Shown one piece after another: positions 62,371 through 64,000 of a stretch of DNA of 64,000 nt. This stretch comes from Sphingobacterium sp. UBA4616 (lineage in GTDB: Bacteria; Bacteroidota; Bacteroidia; Sphingobacteriales; Sphingobacteriaceae), in assembly GCA_002386525.1 (NCBI GenBank), contig DGIS01000025.1, forward strand, positions 670,086 to 734,085. The letters run 5' to 3'. Under the pieces are notes generated by a model. It was given only the letters and a program-made list of their open reading frames with translations. It was not told the origin of the DNA and searched no databases. How positions within the stretch are numbered: position 1 is the first letter of the stretch; every line of letters starts with the position of its first letter. Both the position numbers and the translations under genes were made by a program.

Positions 62371-63555
62371 CTAATACCCTAGCTGCGCCAAACGTCCGTA
62401 CATCTCCACAAAAGCACATTGATCTAATAGCCACTTGGATTTCTGCTTTTTCTCCAATGTCCAATCAACATCAAACAGTCCATATTCATCCCGCATCTTA
62501 TCCCATGCCCTGTCGAGGTTTTTAGCAAAAATGTCAAGATATGTTTTATTTCCATCCTGTTCAAATAAACTGACATATCCTCGCATCATTACGGCATGGA
62601 ACCATAAATTGCTGTTCTTTAAAATTGGAAAATCGCTTTCCTCCGTAGTGCGAAAAAAATAGGCTAAACAAGATTTCGCCAGCACTTGGGCGTCTTGGAG
62701 ATATTTTTTTTCCTTCGTCAGCTTATAAAGCAATGCTGCAGCCTGCAACATTTGCCCTGAATTATATGAATACTTGGCTTTACCTATATTTCCATTGAGC
62801 TGAATATTATCCCAATACAGGTTATCCATTGGATCTTGCAGTCCTGCTTTCGTCCACTCATACAAACGCCGCCCCTCATTCAGGTATTCCTTGTCTTTCG
62901 TTGCTTCAAAAAGTTTAAGTGCGAATACTGCTGCAGGAGCGTTTGAGCAAGTGTTTTTAGACTCTTTCTTCTGCTCGCACCAATAGATTCCACCTCCAAG
63001 CTTTTCATCTTCACCACTTTTTACAAAAGTCCAGATCTCTTTTGCATGCTTTAGGTAGTCCATCTTTTTTGTCTGCACATAGCTATCGGTAAAATCAATT
63101 CCGAGCCAAACGTTGTCATCATAAAATCGGTCTGACACTGGAGCAGAATTAATGTAGGAAGCATATCCAACAGGCATTCGCGTGTGATCTCTATATTCCA
63201 ATAACCCAGGCAATACCCGCTCGTCCAATATCTTTTGGTATAATGCTTTGTTCGTAGGCAGTTCCATCAAGCTATTGACTGCCGAAAAACTTCCCGAGAA
63301 TGGCCATAAATAGGCATATTTCTTTTGCGCTGCGGCTTGCTGTGGATTGTCAAGATAATCTGCTTTGAAGCTCTCGTCATAAGGAAATTTCTCTGTTAAC
63401 AGCTGGTTGTTGGCATTTCCATATTTAGCATAAATAACAGTTAAAGTTTGTTGGGCTCTTTCGGCAGACTGTCCTTTGTTGCGCTGGGCATTTCCGGTGA
63501 GATAACATAAGCCTGACAGTAACACGGTGGTCGTTATTTTAGTAATTTGTTTCAT
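62371..63555 (-). CDS. GH76-family glycoside hydrolase (endo-alpha-1,6-mannanase-like)
   Basis: ATG 63555 gives MKQITKITTTVLLSGLCYLTGNAQ, a cleavable signal; the frame open from 63624 is longer than needed. The GH76 (alpha/alpha)6 domain carries the paired catalytic Asp residues in RFYDDNVWLGIDF (146-147), with GGGIYWCEQKK and YSYNSGQMLQAAALLY. GH76 enzymes cleave alpha-1,6-mannan backbones as in yeast cell walls. No SusC/SusD lies beside it, so its locus appears reduced. Confidence 0.93.
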   Translation of the reverse strand: MKQITKITTTVLLSGLCYLTGNAQRNKGQSAERAQQTLTVIYAKYGNANNQLLTEKFPYDESFKADYLDNPQQAAAQKKYAYLWPFSGSFSAVNSLMELPTNKALYQKILDERVLPGLLEYRDHTRMPVGYASYINSAPVSDRFYDDNVWLGIDFTDSYVQTKKMDYLKHAKEIWTFVKSGEDEKLGGGIYWCEQKKESKNTCSNAPAAVFALKLFEATKDKEYLNEGRRLYEWTKAGLQDPMDNLYWDNIQLNGNIGKAKYSYNSGQMLQAAALLYKLTKEKKYLQDAQVLAKSCLAYFFRTTEESDFPILKNSNLWFHAVMMRGYVSLFEQDGNKTYLDIFAKNLDRAWDKMRDEYGLFDVDWTLEKKQKSKWLLDQCAFVEMYGRLAQLGY

Positions 63556-63624
63556 CTGCATCTCTACTTTAAAGAAGCCGTTGCACCCTTTACGGAAATG
63601 CAAGGCTTCTTTCCATTTATTCAA

Positions 63625-63843
63625 TTATTTTAGTTTATTCTGAAAGCTTGACAATCCTTCAAACAACATGGCCGCACTTGCATAGGCTGTAAGCTCACTA
63701 TTACCTAGGGGGCTGAGCCCACGAAGAACCAGAGATACTCCACTGTACTTTTTGTAAATCAGCTGAAAAGCTTGTTGGCAACCCGAACGTAGGGAGATCA
63801 ACACAGCTTTCTCTTCAGCGTAGTCGTATTTTTGTGCATCCAT
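63625..63843 (-). pseudogene. Truncated ECF sigma factor fused to another gene's tail
   Basis: From ATG 63843 the first 35 residues (DYAEEKAVLISLRSGCQQAFQLIYKKYS) match the start of ECF sigma factors. The frame then changes character (GLSPLGNSELTAYASAAMLFEGLSSFQNKLK) and stops directly before the GH76 gene. Regions 2 and 4 are missing. This looks like an internal deletion that removed most of a sigma/FecR/SusC/SusD locus and joined its first gene to the tail of another. The last 157 bp of the window hold no gene that I can see. Confidence 0.6.
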
Positions 63844-64000
63844 GGTCACGTTTTACCCTTTCATCGATAGCAAATATTGCTAAACGTTTATTCTATTTGG
63901 TTATCTATTTCCAATCTTAAAATTTATGGTATAAACTAGTGAACGATATAAACTAATAAGCCTCGTAAATTAGTGAACGCCAAACAAGATAACTACGTGA

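Overview
The window is chromosomal DNA from a member of the Bacteroidota, most likely a Sphingobacterium or a close relative in the Sphingobacteriaceae. The evidence is the phylum-specific promoter pattern (TTG, 19-20 bp, TAnnTTTG) in front of several genes, STN-type SusC/SusD with an ECF sigma/FecR pair, FISUMP and MbnP-family lipoproteins, DUF3667 and M16 proteins, and low GC with rare Shine-Dalgarno sequences. No tRNA, rRNA or CRISPR array was seen. Assignments are by eye from protein motifs; no database search was run.

Positions 1-15.8 kb form an AT-rich accessory region. It opens with an IS256-family fragment joined to a decayed IS3-family element. Next come a Schlafen-type AlbA_2/GHKL protein and a ParA-like ATPase whose stop and start codons overlap, under their own canonical promoter, and an RloA-like AAA ATPase without its usual RloB partner. 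Many small hypothetical and lipoprotein genes follow: a zinc-ribbon protein, an ACP-like membrane protein, a COG3910-type ATPase, a HEVLH metallopeptidase lipoprotein, three tandem related lipoproteins, and several broken genes (DUF7003-like, colicin-immunity-like, HipA kinase). This looks like a turnover zone for defence and toxin/immunity genes.

Positions 15.8-19 kb hold an HxlR regulator divergent from an NmrA-like NAD(P)-binding protein, and a COG0523 (CobW/ZigA-like) metal GTPase operon. Positions 19-29.6 kb are a periplasmic copper and haem region: an orphan MbnP, then (minus strand) an operon-like run of a Cys-motif protein, SCO1, a Met/His-rich FixH/YtkA-like lipoprotein, two tandem MbnP-MbnH pairs, an outer-membrane barrel with a CDICGCG amino terminus, a cytochrome c lipoprotein, a second Cys-motif protein and an AraC regulator.

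Positions 29.8-39.6 kb are a cell-surface signalling and uptake operon: ECF sigma factor, FecR anti-sigma, STN-containing SusC (split by an apparent +1 frameshift), SusD, a lipoprotein resembling zinc peptidase Mx1 without HExxH, a FISUMP lipoprotein and a TlpA-like thioredoxin. The substrate cannot be told from sequence; the metallopeptidase-like and thioredoxin members point away from a simple glycan locus.

Positions 40-64 kb are mostly housekeeping and stress genes: a DUF892 ferritin-like protein, an uncharacterised alpha/alpha-toroid-like protein, a NarL response regulator, a Rieske-FAD oxidoreductase divergent from an SDR, DUF6766, fasciclin, an acyltransferase, Crp/Fnr, a periplasmic M16 peptidase, an OMP_b-brl_3 receptor, DUF3667, a second HxlR divergent from an HSL-type esterase plus MFS exporter, and a GH76 mannanase preceded by a truncated ECF sigma gene, probably the remains of a deleted polysaccharide locus.
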